64,000 nucleotides of DNA from contig NZ_AP029612.1 in the NCBI RefSeq assembly GCF_040362915.1, positions 62,001 to 126,000 of the forward strand, in the 5' to 3' direction. Position 1 is the stretch's first letter. The number at the start of each line of letters is the position of its first letter. The notes under the pieces were generated by a model. That model was not told the origin of the DNA, did no database searches, and saw only the letters and a program-made list of their open reading frames with translations. Source of the stretch: Sediminibacterium sp. KACHI17. GTDB taxonomy: Bacteria > Bacteroidota > Bacteroidia > Chitinophagales > Chitinophagaceae. A program made the position numbers and the translations under genes. Shown here one piece after another: positions 9,293 to 19,423 of the stretch.

Positions 9293-9838
9293 ATGCGAAA
9301 AGGGTGGATCGTTTTATTATTGCTATCTATTTGTTCTTTAACAGCGAGGGCACAGTCAAGAAAAATGAAGTTGACATTATTTCCGGAAGCAGGGTTGGTA
9401 AGTTTTGACGGAAAAAGTGGAAGTGGTTGGGGATTGTATGCAAAAGCATCTTTTGTTACAGGCCCTACAGGAGCCTTGACACTTACAACAGGTATGGGCA
9501 GGGCAACTTTGAAAAAACTTGTTGGTTCCTCAGAAGACTATTCCATTCGCTCTATACCGGTATTGGTTGGTTATGAACATGCGATCGGAAATTTCAGAGT
9601 GGAACCTCAATTAGGATTGGGTGAATTAGGGGGTAAGTATACATTGTCAGGAGTTGTTGCTCGTCCATCAATCGCCTCTTTATTTTCAGCTTTGGCTGTA
9701 AGGTATGAATGGAAGGCTGTATCAGTTGGTCTCAGAGCTCAATACCAAAAATCAATTGAAGGAAGTGAAGTGGGAACATGGTATCGTTCCCGAATGGGAT
9801 TCTATACCATTCAGGTGGGAATACCTTTGGTCAAGTGA
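9293..9838 (+). CDS. Small outer-membrane beta-barrel protein
   Basis: The 181-residue product has a clean signal peptide (RKGWIVLLLLSICSLTARAQ) and then alternating amphipathic strands with glycine/aromatic ends, such as FPEAGLVSFDGKSGSGWG and FRVEPQLGLGELGG. It finishes with MGFYTIQVGIPLVK. Eight-stranded Bacteroidota outer-membrane barrels of this length (PorT-like/OmpA-like) look like this. The start is taken at 9293 because it begins the signal peptide; an in-frame ATG at 9269 adds eight polar residues. Function is unknown. Confidence 0.72.
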   Translation: MRKGWIVLLLLSICSLTARAQSRKMKLTLFPEAGLVSFDGKSGSGWGLYAKASFVTGPTGALTLTTGMGRATLKKLVGSSEDYSIRSIPVLVGYEHAIGNFRVEPQLGLGELGGKYTLSGVVARPSIASLFSALAVRYEWKAVSVGLRAQYQKSIEGSEVGTWYRSRMGFYTIQVGIPLVK

Positions 9839-9845
9839 TCTTTGA

Positions 9846-9901
9846 TTTTTTGATCTTTGATTTCTTGACTTATTTCCTTCAAGAAATCAAAGATCAAAAA
9901 A
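9846..9901. terminator. Long perfect inverted repeat, bidirectional terminator
   Basis: Arms of 23 bases (9846-9868 and 9879-9901) match perfectly across a 10-base loop. Built from TTGATCTTTGATTTCTTGA, the hairpin ends in T-runs on both strands and lies between convergent genes. That is the geometry of a terminator serving both. Confidence 0.8.
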
Positions 9902-9907
9902 ATAAAC

Positions 9908-12900
9908 TTATTCTTCTACTCGTAATATCATTCCTCCCGAATTCGCAGTAAACTCTGGTGCATACATACATTGAATACTGGCATTGCCTGTTGAGAAAAC
10001 ACCGGTATGAGTGATGTAAACAGGGTAGTCGAAGACATAAGTGCCTTTGTTCAACTGACCAATGAAGAAATTGGTGCTGGCATCTTTTGTGCTTTCATAA
10101 TAACCAAGTCTGTCTTGCCATTTGAACCCGCTTAATACATTTACGGGTTCCATAGTTGCAGATCTGGTATCTTTTAAATGGAGATATTCCATTACACGAT
10201 CGCTTTTAATGATCATCCTGATGATCACTTTATCTCCGGGTCTTACCACATCATTCTCCTTCAATGATTCCAGCACTTTGCCTGTATTGCTATTTTTTTC
10301 GATGAATAGTTCTTTGCTGATAGATAATGGGGTAGAAGAGGGAGTGATCTTATCCATGTCTTCAAAATATTGCCAATGTACAGCACCCCATGATATGGAT
10401 TCCTTAGATGCATTTCCGATTGTTTGTACTGTGACTTGAATGTTTCCCATTTCAGGTTTTATCAGTCTTCCTTCTATACGTTGCTGGAAATATCCGGTGC
10501 CTGCTTCTCTATTCGTGCCTTGGTTATTGTAAACTACATTACCTAATTCGATACTAACTCTTTTATCTGTATGTAATAGATCTGAACCGGTTATGATCAG
10601 TGCATATGCAGCATCAGCTGTTGCAACAGTAGTATTCCAATGATTGGTTTGTTTATTAAGCAATAGCCAGTTCCTGGCATGATCAATACTTTTTTGTCCC
10701 CCTGAAAAATTTTGATCTTTCAGTATCTCTTGTAAAAATTGGATTACTGTACTTTGATGTTCTATGGAAGAAGTAAACCATGAATATGCAGAACGGTCTT
10801 TCCAGTAAATAGTTGCTTTTGATTTGTCCTCTACCGCATTTTCAAGAATTGGGTTAAGGATATTGACATTGACAAACCTTTTTTCATTATTTCTGAAATA
10901 AATCAATCCTAATAGCGCTTTATTGTAGATACTTTGTTTCTGAATATTGTTCTTACCCAGGTCATAGAAATATCGATATGCTTCATCATTTTCTTTTAAT
11001 GCGATCTCACGAAAGAAACTTCTCATATACAAGTACTGAAGATGTATGCCGGATAATATCATTTTTGTAGAATCATTTTTATTAGATCTGATAGTACGGT
11101 AATCTTTCAGTATAGCTGCGTCCAGAAATGCTAAAGCGTTGTTGATCACCGGCTGTAATCTGATCGTGACATCAGAAGTAATAGCGCCCAGTCTTTTCAA
11201 CTTGCCAATGCCCGTCAAGATATAATTCGTCATGTAACGATCTGAATAGCCACCTTTGAACCAACTGAAGCTCCCATCCGGTAACTGCATTTCCTGTAAT
11301 TTGTTGATGAATTGTTCTGCTTGTTGATTCAATCGGAAAACATCAAATAGTAAAGCCAAATTTTTATTTTTTTCAGTTTCTGTTGCCGCTTCAAATACCC
11401 ATGGTGTTTCTTCCAGCATCAATTGTTTAAGCGCTTGATTCAGTTGAAGCTTACTTTTTAGTGCGGCAGTATCTTTTTGCCATGCCTCAAATACTTTTTT
11501 GATTTTAGGATCTCTATTCAGGATATACTGCGCTAAGCTATTCGCGTAAAAACGATTAAATGTTTGTTCTACACATTCATATGGGTATTCCATCAAATAG
11601 GGGAGTGCGCGTATGGCCTCCCAAATTGGATTGGCAGTATAACTCATGGTCAATGCTTCATGTGTGAGGCTAGGGCTATTGGCATTGATGAGTTTTTCAA
11701 AACGAAATGTTTGTGTAGTGTCTTTTGTGATCAAGATCGGCATACTCTCCGTAACAAGTTGCCTATTGGTAAGTACCGGAAGTATATTTTCTTCTCCATC
11801 ACTGTAATTCCCTGCTCTAGCCACCAATCGCCAGGTAAGTGCACGATTGAAACTAAATGGTATTTGAATAGGAAATTTTACAGTAGTGCTCTGTTTAGCA
11901 AGTACGGTAAAATATTGTACAGGGAAAACATTCTGAAACCATCCGTCCACTGAAGATCCGGCATTTGCATCAATGAGCTCCAACATCACTTGTCCGGATA
12001 GTTCCTCACCACTTAAGTTAGTAACCTTAGCACTGAACTCCATTTTATCACCTTCCCGCATAAAACGTGGAGGATTGGCTTGTACCATCAATGTTTTTTG
12101 AGTGATGATATCTGCTTGAGCATTACCAAAAGCAAGATCCTTATTATGTGCAAGGGTCATCCATTTCCACTGGGTAACCGCTTCTGGCATTGTAAAGCTG
12201 AAACTATAATTACCACTGCTGTCTGCGTGTAGCTGAGGATAAAAGAAAGCTGTTTCATTAAAGTTTTTTCGAATGACAACAGGCGGTACTGCATTCTTCG
12301 TAACAATGATCATAGCACCTTTTTCAGCCTTTTGCCCATACTGTTTCATGGCTTCTGCAGGAGCTAATTGTTCAATAGAAATTATGTCAGCAGGATTGAT
12401 GCTTGCAATGCTGGAAACGACCACACCATCTACGATCAGCAAACTGCCCGTTGCGATAGGAGTACTACTGTTACCTCTGATTCTTACTGCATCATATTCT
12501 ACCGGAACGCCAGCCATCGTGCCATAAGCAACATCAGAAGTAATATTGGTTTTTCTTGAGCTGACTGTTATGGTTTCATTTAATGCAGGGCTCATGGTTT
12601 TAACCGGTTGAGGCTGATAAGCAAAAAAGAAAGAACGATCTAATTTTTTGATTAAATGATTTTTCAGCTGAACTGGTAGCGTAGATGAATCAGTTGTCCA
12701 ACGATACAGATTTTGTTGCATTAACTCTTGTGCGTACAAGGGGAGTCTATCTATATCTGCTTCTTGTCCCGGATCTAAATAGATCGTATTTGTGAATTTA
12801 TCAGCTGATTGTTGTGTAGTAAAATTACTTCCGCTATGGAAATCATTTGCCCATCTGTTTTCCGGCCATAGTGCAGGGATTCTCCATCTGTGTTGTTTGA

Positions 12901-15900
12901 ACTGATCAAGAGATGCATCATACATGCTTGTTAATACTTCTGCATTTGTGCTATCTCCTTTCTGACCTTTCACTTGTATGGTCCAGGTTTCTTTACTACC
13001 CGGCTCAGTCTTGTTGCGATAGGAGCGATATTGAATCTCTAACTGTTTATTACTCCATGGAATATTAATGCGATAGGCCTGAGAATACATTCTATTGTGT
13101 ATCACATATGCTTCTGTGATCATCATCCCACCTCTATCAGATTCTGTTGGAATAAAACTGATATCGGATAATCCTTTTTTTCGGATTTCATAACTAATAA
13201 CAGCTCTCTTATTCGCCTGATCTCTTTTCCTGATGACATAAATTTCATTAGCTGAGACCCCATGAATGAATAGCGCGGTATCTCCTGGCTCAGCAGTTTC
13301 TTTTTTAGTGAAAGTGAATTCATATTCCTGAGAAGGTAACTTCTTCGATGTATGGTCAAATACTTTGAAGTAGGATACCGATCTTATACTAGCCCCATTT
13401 TTATCTTTTGTAGTTGCTTCTATTTCATAATGTCCGGCCGCAAGAGTACTAGATAAGGTTAGTTGATCAGATATTTTCGTATCAATAGTGAATTCCTGAA
13501 ATACGCTACTCTTTTGCCATGAAGAAGGATTGGATTCATTTGCATATTCATCATAAGGGAATTCATATAAGAATTCTTTTTCGCTCATTAAAAAAAGATC
13601 GGGTCTTTCCCATAACCTTTTTCTGATGAGTCTATTGGGTTGTTGAAGGGCGGTGAGTTTTAACTGAACTATGGCAGGTTCCTTTTCATTGCTAAGATTG
13701 GTGGTTGATACTGATATGTCTTTTAGGTCGCCTGCATCAATGCTTTCGGGGGCTTTAACTGCGAGTAGGATGGATCTTGATCCCGCAGTGATCTCTGTTT
13801 GTGCTGTTCTGGTTTCCCCATTATTATCAGTAACTGTTGCACTGATGGAAAAATCAAATAACTGTGTTGCTTCTTTATCTATGATGATATCTTCAGCGTG
13901 GGCTTTAAACTTGATCTGGAAATTTCCGGTAGCATCTGTTATTAATGATCCATTACTGATCTCTCTTCTATCATACGAAGGTCTTGGACCTCTCCAATAA
14001 TCATTATACAGATATCTCTCTTCTCTTGTAACAGCATATACCACTTTAGCGGCATCAATAGCGTTGCCAGCAAATGCTTTCGCATTTCCTTTGATCACAA
14101 TGGTATCATTAAGCTGATATGAATAGGTCGGTTTTTCCAGTGATACTGAAAATGTCGGTCGCTTATATTCTTCTACCGAAAAGTAAGTCTCTGTATTTGT
14201 TTGGTGTAGTCTTACATAGATCGAATAATTGCCTGTAAGTCCTTGTAAGGGTAAGTTAAATTGACCGGCAAATGATCCAAAGCTATTCAGCTGAAAACGT
14301 GCGGAATCGATTTTCTTTCTGTTTACATTCTGAAGGAAGACCCATACAGAGTCTCTGCTACTAATGATCTTACTTTGTTGGGTGGATGGATTTTTTGTAA
14401 CACCAATTCCTTTGAAAAATACTGTTTGCCCTGGTCTGTAAATAGATCTGTCAGTAAAAAATAAAATCCTCTTCGCTTTGTTTTCAGACGCTGCTATTTC
14501 TTCTGGATCAGTTATTTCATTATGGATCGGCTCGTAAATATTTTCGTATTCGGGAAGATTAAAAGCAAGTTTATCATTTTTGGTTTCAAAAATGTATTTA
14601 TAAGCGTTGCTGATTTTTTTTTCGGTGAAATTCACATGTCCGTTTTGGTCGGTTTGTTTGACAGCCAATAATTGAAACTGGTATTTTTTCAACTCTTTTT
14701 TATAGACATTTTCGAATATGCTCACCTTTACTTTCGCTAATGGTTTACCTGTTTCTCGATGAACAACGAATAGATCATTTTTATTTTTGATATAGCTGAT
14801 ATTCGAAACAATAAAACGCTGAAAGCTAAGTTTCGAAGTGCTATCATTATTAAATTCAGAGTTATTTGAACAAACTAATTCGTATTCACCTGCAGGTAAT
14901 GCTGGTAAAGCTATTTCAACAGCATGTTGTTGCAGGTCATCAGTTCTTGGCAGTTTTTGAATGATCGTTTTTATTGGATTTGCAGAAACCAGTTCCTGCC
15001 AGAATTTCGATTCCCAAAATAATGGGTTATCTCGGTTTGAATCTGCCTTTAGAATTCTTAGATAGAGGGTGTCAATATTTTTATAAGAGACAAGGGCTCT
15101 GAATTTCTTATGAATAAGATTGACGCGTTCTGTTTTGATGTGCCAATTCGGTTGATTTAAATCTCTTAGAAGCGAATTTATTTTTTGAAGTGGTGCTGTA
15201 GATCGATCAAAAGTAGCGATGGCATCCGTTAATATTTTTTTAGCTTTTACCAGTCCATAACGGTGTGTTGTATCTGAAAAAGGCTTATAGGTTTGTCCTT
15301 TTTGCACTTCTCTTAATGCTAATGCATGCCAATAATCAACGGTAGCAATATTGGATGGATAGGTAGTTGTTATAATTTTTAAGGCACTCTCGTAAGCAAT
15401 ATCTTTTTCAGGGAATCTGGCTTGTTGATAAACCCATTCTATTCTATTCAGGTTGAATTTCAGCAGCGATTCAAGTTTATGATCTTGTTTATGTTTCTTT
15501 AGTAATTGCTGAAATAACTGCAGCGTGATCAAATGATGCGCATTGCTATCCGTGAGTGGGAATTTAGTTTGAATGAATGTTTCTAATTCACTTAACGCTG
15601 AAGGATCTTGAAGACTTAAAAAGTCTGTTGTTCTACTGACAAAATAATCTTCTGACTTATAAAATTCAATCGCTGCAAGGAGACAGAGATCTGCAAGATC
15701 AAGTTTTATATTCTTGTCATTCCCTCTGATTAAAATTGCATCATACTGATCGGTTGATACTTGTTGAAGCTGGGGTATGTATAGCAATATTTGTTTGAAT
15801 TGCAGGTCGATGTTTTTTCTGAAATCATCGATCGTCCATGTATTGATATCTAGGTTCTGATTGTTGTTGATCGTCTTTCTGTCATAGATGCCCCAACGAT

Positions 15901-16270
15901 TCTCAAGAAAATATCTTTCAAGTTGTTGGGTTAACATCAATCTGAATATACTCTGACTAATAGGATCAGAGCTGTTTTTGATCTCTTGTTGCAGCTCTGT
16001 AGCGATCTCAACAGGTCCCTTCTCTGTTACAATACTTTCCAATGAATATCGATAAATCAAACACTTGATCTTTTGGGCCTTGAGTTGTAGACGAGCAGCT
16101 TTTTCATACAGGATGTTTACTTTTTCCAAAGCGGTTTTCGTCATTCCATCATTTAGTACCAATGTGTCGATATCAATCCATTCCCTGGTAAAGCTGGTAT
16201 CTTTTTGTTGTGCGAAAGAAGTAAATGAAAAAACGAGAAATCCGAGTAAAACTGAAATCCTAAGCATCAT
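9908..16270 (-). CDS. Giant alpha-2-macroglobulin family protein with TonB-plug-like insertion
   Basis: A 2120-residue exported protein. The start is set at 16270, where the signal peptide (LRISVLLGFLVFSFTSFAQ) begins; the longer frame to 16357 adds 29 residues ahead of it. The N-terminal third is alpha-helical. MG-type beta domains begin near residue 600 (RSIYRPGQTVFFKG). A segment at about 1250-1330 reads VRIRGNSSTP, LLIVDGVVVSSIASINPADI, YGQKAEKGAMIIVTKN, which is the SusC/TonB plug signature. The A2M core follows (FMREGDKMEFSAKVTN). YECVEQTF at Cys1566 keeps the C-x-E-Q thioester motif, and a helical toroid (LPDGSFSWFKGG) and receptor-like end complete it. Such proteins are thought to trap proteases in the periplasm or at the surface. 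Confidence 0.9.
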   Translation of the reverse strand: MMLRISVLLGFLVFSFTSFAQQKDTSFTREWIDIDTLVLNDGMTKTALEKVNILYEKAARLQLKAQKIKCLIYRYSLESIVTEKGPVEIATELQQEIKNSSDPISQSIFRLMLTQQLERYFLENRWGIYDRKTINNNQNLDINTWTIDDFRKNIDLQFKQILLYIPQLQQVSTDQYDAILIRGNDKNIKLDLADLCLLAAIEFYKSEDYFVSRTTDFLSLQDPSALSELETFIQTKFPLTDSNAHHLITLQLFQQLLKKHKQDHKLESLLKFNLNRIEWVYQQARFPEKDIAYESALKIITTTYPSNIATVDYWHALALREVQKGQTYKPFSDTTHRYGLVKAKKILTDAIATFDRSTAPLQKINSLLRDLNQPNWHIKTERVNLIHKKFRALVSYKNIDTLYLRILKADSNRDNPLFWESKFWQELVSANPIKTIIQKLPRTDDLQQHAVEIALPALPAGEYELVCSNNSEFNNDSTSKLSFQRFIVSNISYIKNKNDLFVVHRETGKPLAKVKVSIFENVYKKELKKYQFQLLAVKQTDQNGHVNFTEKKISNAYKYIFETKNDKLAFNLPEYENIYEPIHNEITDPEEIAASENKAKRILFFTDRSIYRPGQTVFFKGIGVTKNPSTQQSKIISSRDSVWVFLQNVNRKKIDSARFQLNSFGSFAGQFNLPLQGLTGNYSIYVRLHQTNTETYFSVEEYKRPTFSVSLEKPTYSYQLNDTIVIKGNAKAFAGNAIDAAKVVYAVTREERYLYNDYWRGPRPSYDRREISNGSLITDATGNFQIKFKAHAEDIIIDKEATQLFDFSISATVTDNNGETRTAQTEITAGSRSILLAVKAPESIDAGDLKDISVSTTNLSNEKEPAIVQLKLTALQQPNRLIRKRLWERPDLFLMSEKEFLYEFPYDEYANESNPSSWQKSSVFQEFTIDTKISDQLTLSSTLAAGHYEIEATTKDKNGASIRSVSYFKVFDHTSKKLPSQEYEFTFTKKETAEPGDTALFIHGVSANEIYVIRKRDQANKRAVISYEIRKKGLSDISFIPTESDRGGMMITEAYVIHNRMYSQAYRINIPWSNKQLEIQYRSYRNKTEPGSKETWTIQVKGQKGDSTNAEVLTSMYDASLDQFKQHRWRIPALWPENRWANDFHSGSNFTTQQSADKFTNTIYLDPGQEADIDRLPLYAQELMQQNLYRWTTDSSTLPVQLKNHLIKKLDRSFFFAYQPQPVKTMSPALNETITVSSRKTNITSDVAYGTMAGVPVEYDAVRIRGNSSTPIATGSLLIVDGVVVSSIASINPADIISIEQLAPAEAMKQYGQKAEKGAMIIVTKNAVPPVVIRKNFNETAFFYPQLHADSSGNYSFSFTMPEAVTQWKWMTLAHNKDLAFGNAQADIITQKTLMVQANPPRFMREGDKMEFSAKVTNLSGEELSGQVMLELIDANAGSSVDGWFQNVFPVQYFTVLAKQSTTVKFPIQIPFSFNRALTWRLVARAGNYSDGEENILPVLTNRQLVTESMPILITKDTTQTFRFEKLINANSPSLTHEALTMSYTANPIWEAIRALPYLMEYPYECVEQTFNRFYANSLAQYILNRDPKIKKVFEAWQKDTAALKSKLQLNQALKQLMLEETPWVFEAATETEKNKNLALLFDVFRLNQQAEQFINKLQEMQLPDGSFSWFKGGYSDRYMTNYILTGIGKLKRLGAITSDVTIRLQPVINNALAFLDAAILKDYRTIRSNKNDSTKMILSGIHLQYLYMRSFFREIALKENDEAYRYFYDLGKNNIQKQSIYNKALLGLIYFRNNEKRFVNVNILNPILENAVEDKSKATIYWKDRSAYSWFTSSIEHQSTVIQFLQEILKDQNFSGGQKSIDHARNWLLLNKQTNHWNTTVATADAAYALIITGSDLLHTDKRVSIELGNVVYNNQGTNREAGTGYFQQRIEGRLIKPEMGNIQVTVQTIGNASKESISWGAVHWQYFEDMDKITPSSTPLSISKELFIEKNSNTGKVLESLKENDVVRPGDKVIIRMIIKSDRVMEYLHLKDTRSATMEPVNVLSGFKWQDRLGYYESTKDASTNFFIGQLNKGTYVFDYPVYITHTGVFSTGNASIQCMYAPEFTANSGGMILRVEE

Positions 16271-16646
16271 GCATTGAAATTTGGTAGAAAAATACGCCCT
16301 ATTTAATGGGGATGCAAACATCTTGCAATATTCACAGAAGAGAAGTCGGATTAACAAAAGTTTAGAGCAAAAAAGAAGCTTGCAGCAGTCGCTACAAGCT
16401 TACCCCCAATTTGTAGTTGTTGTTTATCCTTACGGATTGATTTCCAACGAGTGCAATTTCTTTATTTTTTATGAGGCTGCAATACCTGTAATTGAGTATT
16501 TTAAGTAGGTAACAATAAGATAATGATGGTAAGCAATCAGGAATAAGAACGGTGGATGATGTTGAAGAGATAAAACTAAAATCAGCAGATAAAAAAAACA
16601 CCCGAAAATTTCGGGTGTTTTAGATAGCAATATATTTATCAGTTAA
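16271..16646. other. 376-base intergenic stretch
   Basis: The stretch between sucD and the macroglobulin gene has no convincing gene. It holds the sucD terminator at 16597-16622 and, nearer 16271, the presumed macroglobulin promoter, for which I see no clear TAnnTTTG box. Short ORFs here lack motifs and ribosome-binding context. Confidence 0.6.
16597..16622 (-). terminator. Intrinsic terminator of sucD
   Basis: AAAACACCCGAAATTTTCGG followed by GTGTT and a T-run on the minus strand: an A-T extended hairpin with CACCCGA/TCGGGTG stem. It begins about 25 bases beyond the sucD stop. Confidence 0.9.
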
Positions 16647-17519
16647 TTATTTCTTGAGTGCAGCAGCCATTGTTTTTCCAATATCAGCCGGGCTTGCAAC
16701 AACATCGATACCACATTCAGCCATGATCTTCATCTTAGCAGCAGCAGTATCATCGGCGCCGCCAATGATCGCACCTGCGTGTCCCATACGGCGACCCGGA
16801 GGCGCTGTTTGTCCGGCAATGAAACCCACAACAGGTTTTGTTTTATTGTCTTTGATCCAGCGAGCCGCTTCCGCTTCCATGCTACCGCCGATCTCACCGA
16901 TCATGATGATACCATCAGTTTCCGGATCATTCATCAATAATTCAACTGCATCTTTCGTTGGAGTACCAATGATTGGGTCTCCTCCAATTCCGATCGCAGT
17001 ACTGATACCCAAGCCGGCTTTTACTACCTGATCAGCTGCTTCATAGGTAAGGGTTCCACTTTTTGAAACGATACCAATACGGCCTGGTTTGAAGATAAAG
17101 CCGGGCATGATACCCACTTTTGCTTCACCGGCTGTTATTACACCCGGACAGTTAGGTCCGATGAGTCGGGTGTTTTTGCCTAAAAGATAATTTTTCACTT
17201 TCACCATATCCTGTACCGGAATACCTTCTGTGATACACACGATAAGTCCGATACCTGCATCTGTTGCTTCCATGATGGCATCTGCTGCAAAAGCAGGCGG
17301 AACGAAAATGATACTTACATCGGCTCCAGCAACTTTCACTGCATCCGCTACGGTATTGAACACGGGACGATCCAGATGTGTAGAACCGCCTTTGCCGGGA
17401 GTTACACCGCCAACTACATTGGTACCATATTCAATCATTTGGGTAGCGTGGAATGTACCTTCTGTTCCGGTAAAGCCCTGAACAATGATCTTCGAGTTTT
17501 TATTCACTAATACTGCCAT
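16647..17519 (-). CDS. sucD: Succinate--CoA ligase, alpha subunit
   Basis: Couples succinyl-CoA cleavage to ATP or GTP formation in the TCA cycle, together with SucC. The 290-residue length is typical. The CoA-binding domain starts with [18 protein letters not shown], the SKSGTLTYE and [10 protein letters not shown] loops are present, and the phosphorylated histidine is His247 in GHAGAIIGG. sucC is not next to it, so the two subunits are encoded apart, as often in Bacteroidota. Confidence 0.97.
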   Translation of the reverse strand: MAVLVNKNSKIIVQGFTGTEGTFHATQMIEYGTNVVGGVTPGKGGSTHLDRPVFNTVADAVKVAGADVSIIFVPPAFAADAIMEATDAGIGLIVCITEGIPVQDMVKVKNYLLGKNTRLIGPNCPGVITAGEAKVGIMPGFIFKPGRIGIVSKSGTLTYEAADQVVKAGLGISTAIGIGGDPIIGTPTKDAVELLMNDPETDGIIMIGEIGGSMEAEAARWIKDNKTKPVVGFIAGQTAPPGRRMGHAGAIIGGADDTAAAKMKIMAECGIDVVASPADIGKTMAAALKK

Positions 17520-17610
17520 GGTAATGGTTTCTTGTATTTGAAATTTGCGGCAAAAATAAGTGAAAAAGGTCTGCCGTCATCAATGATTCAAAGAATGTTC
17601 CGGATCATGG

Positions 17611-18450
17611 TTATTTCGTAACCGGAAAAAATGAAGAATACTCAAAATTTACACTTGCCCAATAACTCTGCCAGTCTGCTTTTGTATCCCCATTCAGTCT
17701 TTCCATGTAAACAGTGCTCACCATGAATTTTCCGCTGTGTCTTTTTACCGCAACAAATCCCCGTCCATTGGTACGATAGGTTTCCATCGCGATTTGTCCA
17801 TTTTCATTGCGAAACCAAGTTCTCACCAAAAGATTCGGTATGGCTTTTCCTTTGAACAAAATACGGAACCTCATGGTAGGGAGATCTTGAGATGGCCTTG
17901 ATCCTACAGGTTTGTATGGGTTTTCAATAGGAATGATGTCTAAAGGAAGAGGGGTCGGTTCGGTACAGGCATCTGTTCTCTCATTGCCAACCTGAATGAT
18001 GGTTTTAACAGAACGCTGGTAATACTCTTTCCCATTTTTCAAGGATTCACCATTTTTTGATCGATAAGCCAGTGCTTCTTGTAATCCATCCTCTTCCAGA
18101 TAAGCCTTGAATTTATCAGGTTCGAGATCGATAAAAGAATTGGTACTATTGAATAAAATCATGTGGGTGCCTTCCTGCTGAAGGGGTAACTTAATGGAAT
18201 CGCCCTTTGTCAGAGAGACCCTATCAGCGATATCAATGCTGGTACCACTTGGTTGAATATGTGCAAGCATTTTGATCTTCTCTCTATTTCCACTCCAATT
18301 TTCACCAGTAAAATTTTCACCCACCCTAAAACTGATATCTGCGATCTCACGAATGGTATAGAAATATTTGGCTGGCTGTAACCAAAACTCATGTCCGAAC
18401 AACGAAAAAGTCACAAAAAGAAGACAGATGAGTAAGGATTTCTTTCTCAT
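17611..18450 (-). CDS. DUF4198 domain protein, exported
   Basis: The 279-residue product has a signal peptide (RKKSLLICLLFVTFSLFGHE) directly followed by EFWLQPAKYFYTIRE, the DUF4198 opening, where the His after the signal may act as a mature N-terminal ligand. It continues with FRVGENFTGENW and ends in a strand-rich Ig-like region (IPNLLVRTWFRNENGQ; YRTNGRGFV). DUF4198 proteins are periplasmic and in some genomes associated with metal uptake. No metal transporter is adjacent here, so the role is open. Confidence 0.8.
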   Translation of the reverse strand: MRKKSLLICLLFVTFSLFGHEFWLQPAKYFYTIREIADISFRVGENFTGENWSGNREKIKMLAHIQPSGTSIDIADRVSLTKGDSIKLPLQQEGTHMILFNSTNSFIDLEPDKFKAYLEEDGLQEALAYRSKNGESLKNGKEYYQRSVKTIIQVGNERTDACTEPTPLPLDIIPIENPYKPVGSRPSQDLPTMRFRILFKGKAIPNLLVRTWFRNENGQIAMETYRTNGRGFVAVKRHSGKFMVSTVYMERLNGDTKADWQSYWASVNFEYSSFFPVTK

Positions 18451-18588
18451 GGGCTAAGAATAATGTCAGTAATAAAAGACCGATAACCAAAGCTATGAAC
18501 TATCGCCTTATAAGCCGTTGACTCAAATGCGGAAATCAAAAAAATCAGACATCCGGTAGCTGGCATCATTAAAATCGCATCAAACCCC

Positions 18589-18596
18589 TACTTTTG
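18589..18596 (+). promoter_or_regulatory. -7 box of efp
   Basis: TACTTTTG matches the Bacteroidota TAnnTTTG consensus exactly and lies 21 bases before the efp ATG. No clear -33 TTG is seen at the usual distance. Confidence 0.6.
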
Positions 18597-18616
18597 CGGC
18601 AGAAATAAACCTTATT

Positions 18617-19183
18617 ATGGCAACTACATCAGACATTAGCCGTGGCATGATCTTAAAGCTAGACGGCAGCTTATATTCAGTGGTAGAATTTGGAGAAAAT
18701 AAAACTGCTCGTGCAGCAGCGAAGGTTTGGGCCAAGCTGAAAGGCGTGGATAACAAGCGTTCCATTGAAAAAACCTGGAATAGTGGTGAAACCATTTTCC
18801 CGGTACGTGTTGAGAAAAAAGCATTCCAATACCTGTATAAGGATGAGAGTGGATTTAATCTGATGAATAATGAGACTTTCGAACAGATCGCATTGGCAGA
18901 AGAAATGATCGATGCGCCACAGTTCCTGAAAGATGGTTCAGAAGTGTTTGTGTTCATCAATACGGAAACAGATCAGCCAATTGGTGCTGAGTTACCTGAA
19001 AAAATCGTTTTGAAGATCACCTATTGTGAACCAGGACTTCGTGGAGATACCGCTACGCGTGCTTTGAAAGCTGCTACTGTAGAAACAGGAGCTACGGTAA
19101 TGGTTCCCTTGTTCGTAGAAGATGGGGAGTTGATCCGCGTAAATACCAAGACTGGTGATTATGTGGAACGCGTAAAAGAATAA
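18617..19183 (+). CDS. efp: Elongation factor P with atypical modification loop
   Basis: EF-P relieves ribosome stalling at polyproline stretches. The 188-residue, three-domain layout is intact: an N-terminal KOW-like domain, a central OB domain (QIALAEEMID onward) and a C-terminal OB domain ending GDYVERVKE. ITYCEPGLRGDTATRALKAA matches the family signature. The loop that normally reads KPGKGxA or KPGRGxA is KTARAAAK (residues 29-36), so the tip residue is Arg32 but both glycines and the proline are replaced. It stands upstream of accB/accC, separated by a terminator. Confidence 0.95.
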   Translation: MATTSDISRGMILKLDGSLYSVVEFGENKTARAAAKVWAKLKGVDNKRSIEKTWNSGETIFPVRVEKKAFQYLYKDESGFNLMNNETFEQIALAEEMIDAPQFLKDGSEVFVFINTETDQPIGAELPEKIVLKITYCEPGLRGDTATRALKAATVETGATVMVPLFVEDGELIRVNTKTGDYVERVKE

Positions 19184-19202
19184 TTTAATTCGTTAATAAT
19201 AG

Positions 19203-19227
19203 AAAAGGCACTTTTAGTGCCTTTTTT
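19203..19227 (+). terminator. Intrinsic terminator of efp
   Basis: AAAAGGCAC-loop-GTGCCTTTTTT hairpin begins 20 bases after the efp stop. Confidence 0.9.
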
Positions 19228-19423
19228 AGTTGACAGATTATATAAGACAGATGTTTGTTGACAGTAAGCTGAATATTGTTTTCCTATCAACTGTCAATAG
19301 TTCCCTGTAAACTGGAAATGAATATCCCCGAATTCAAAGAAATCCCCTGTTTTTATCAAAAAAAGGCTATTTTGCCCCCCGATTTGACCCAAACTAACCG
19401 ATTTTACCCCAAAAATTGCCATT

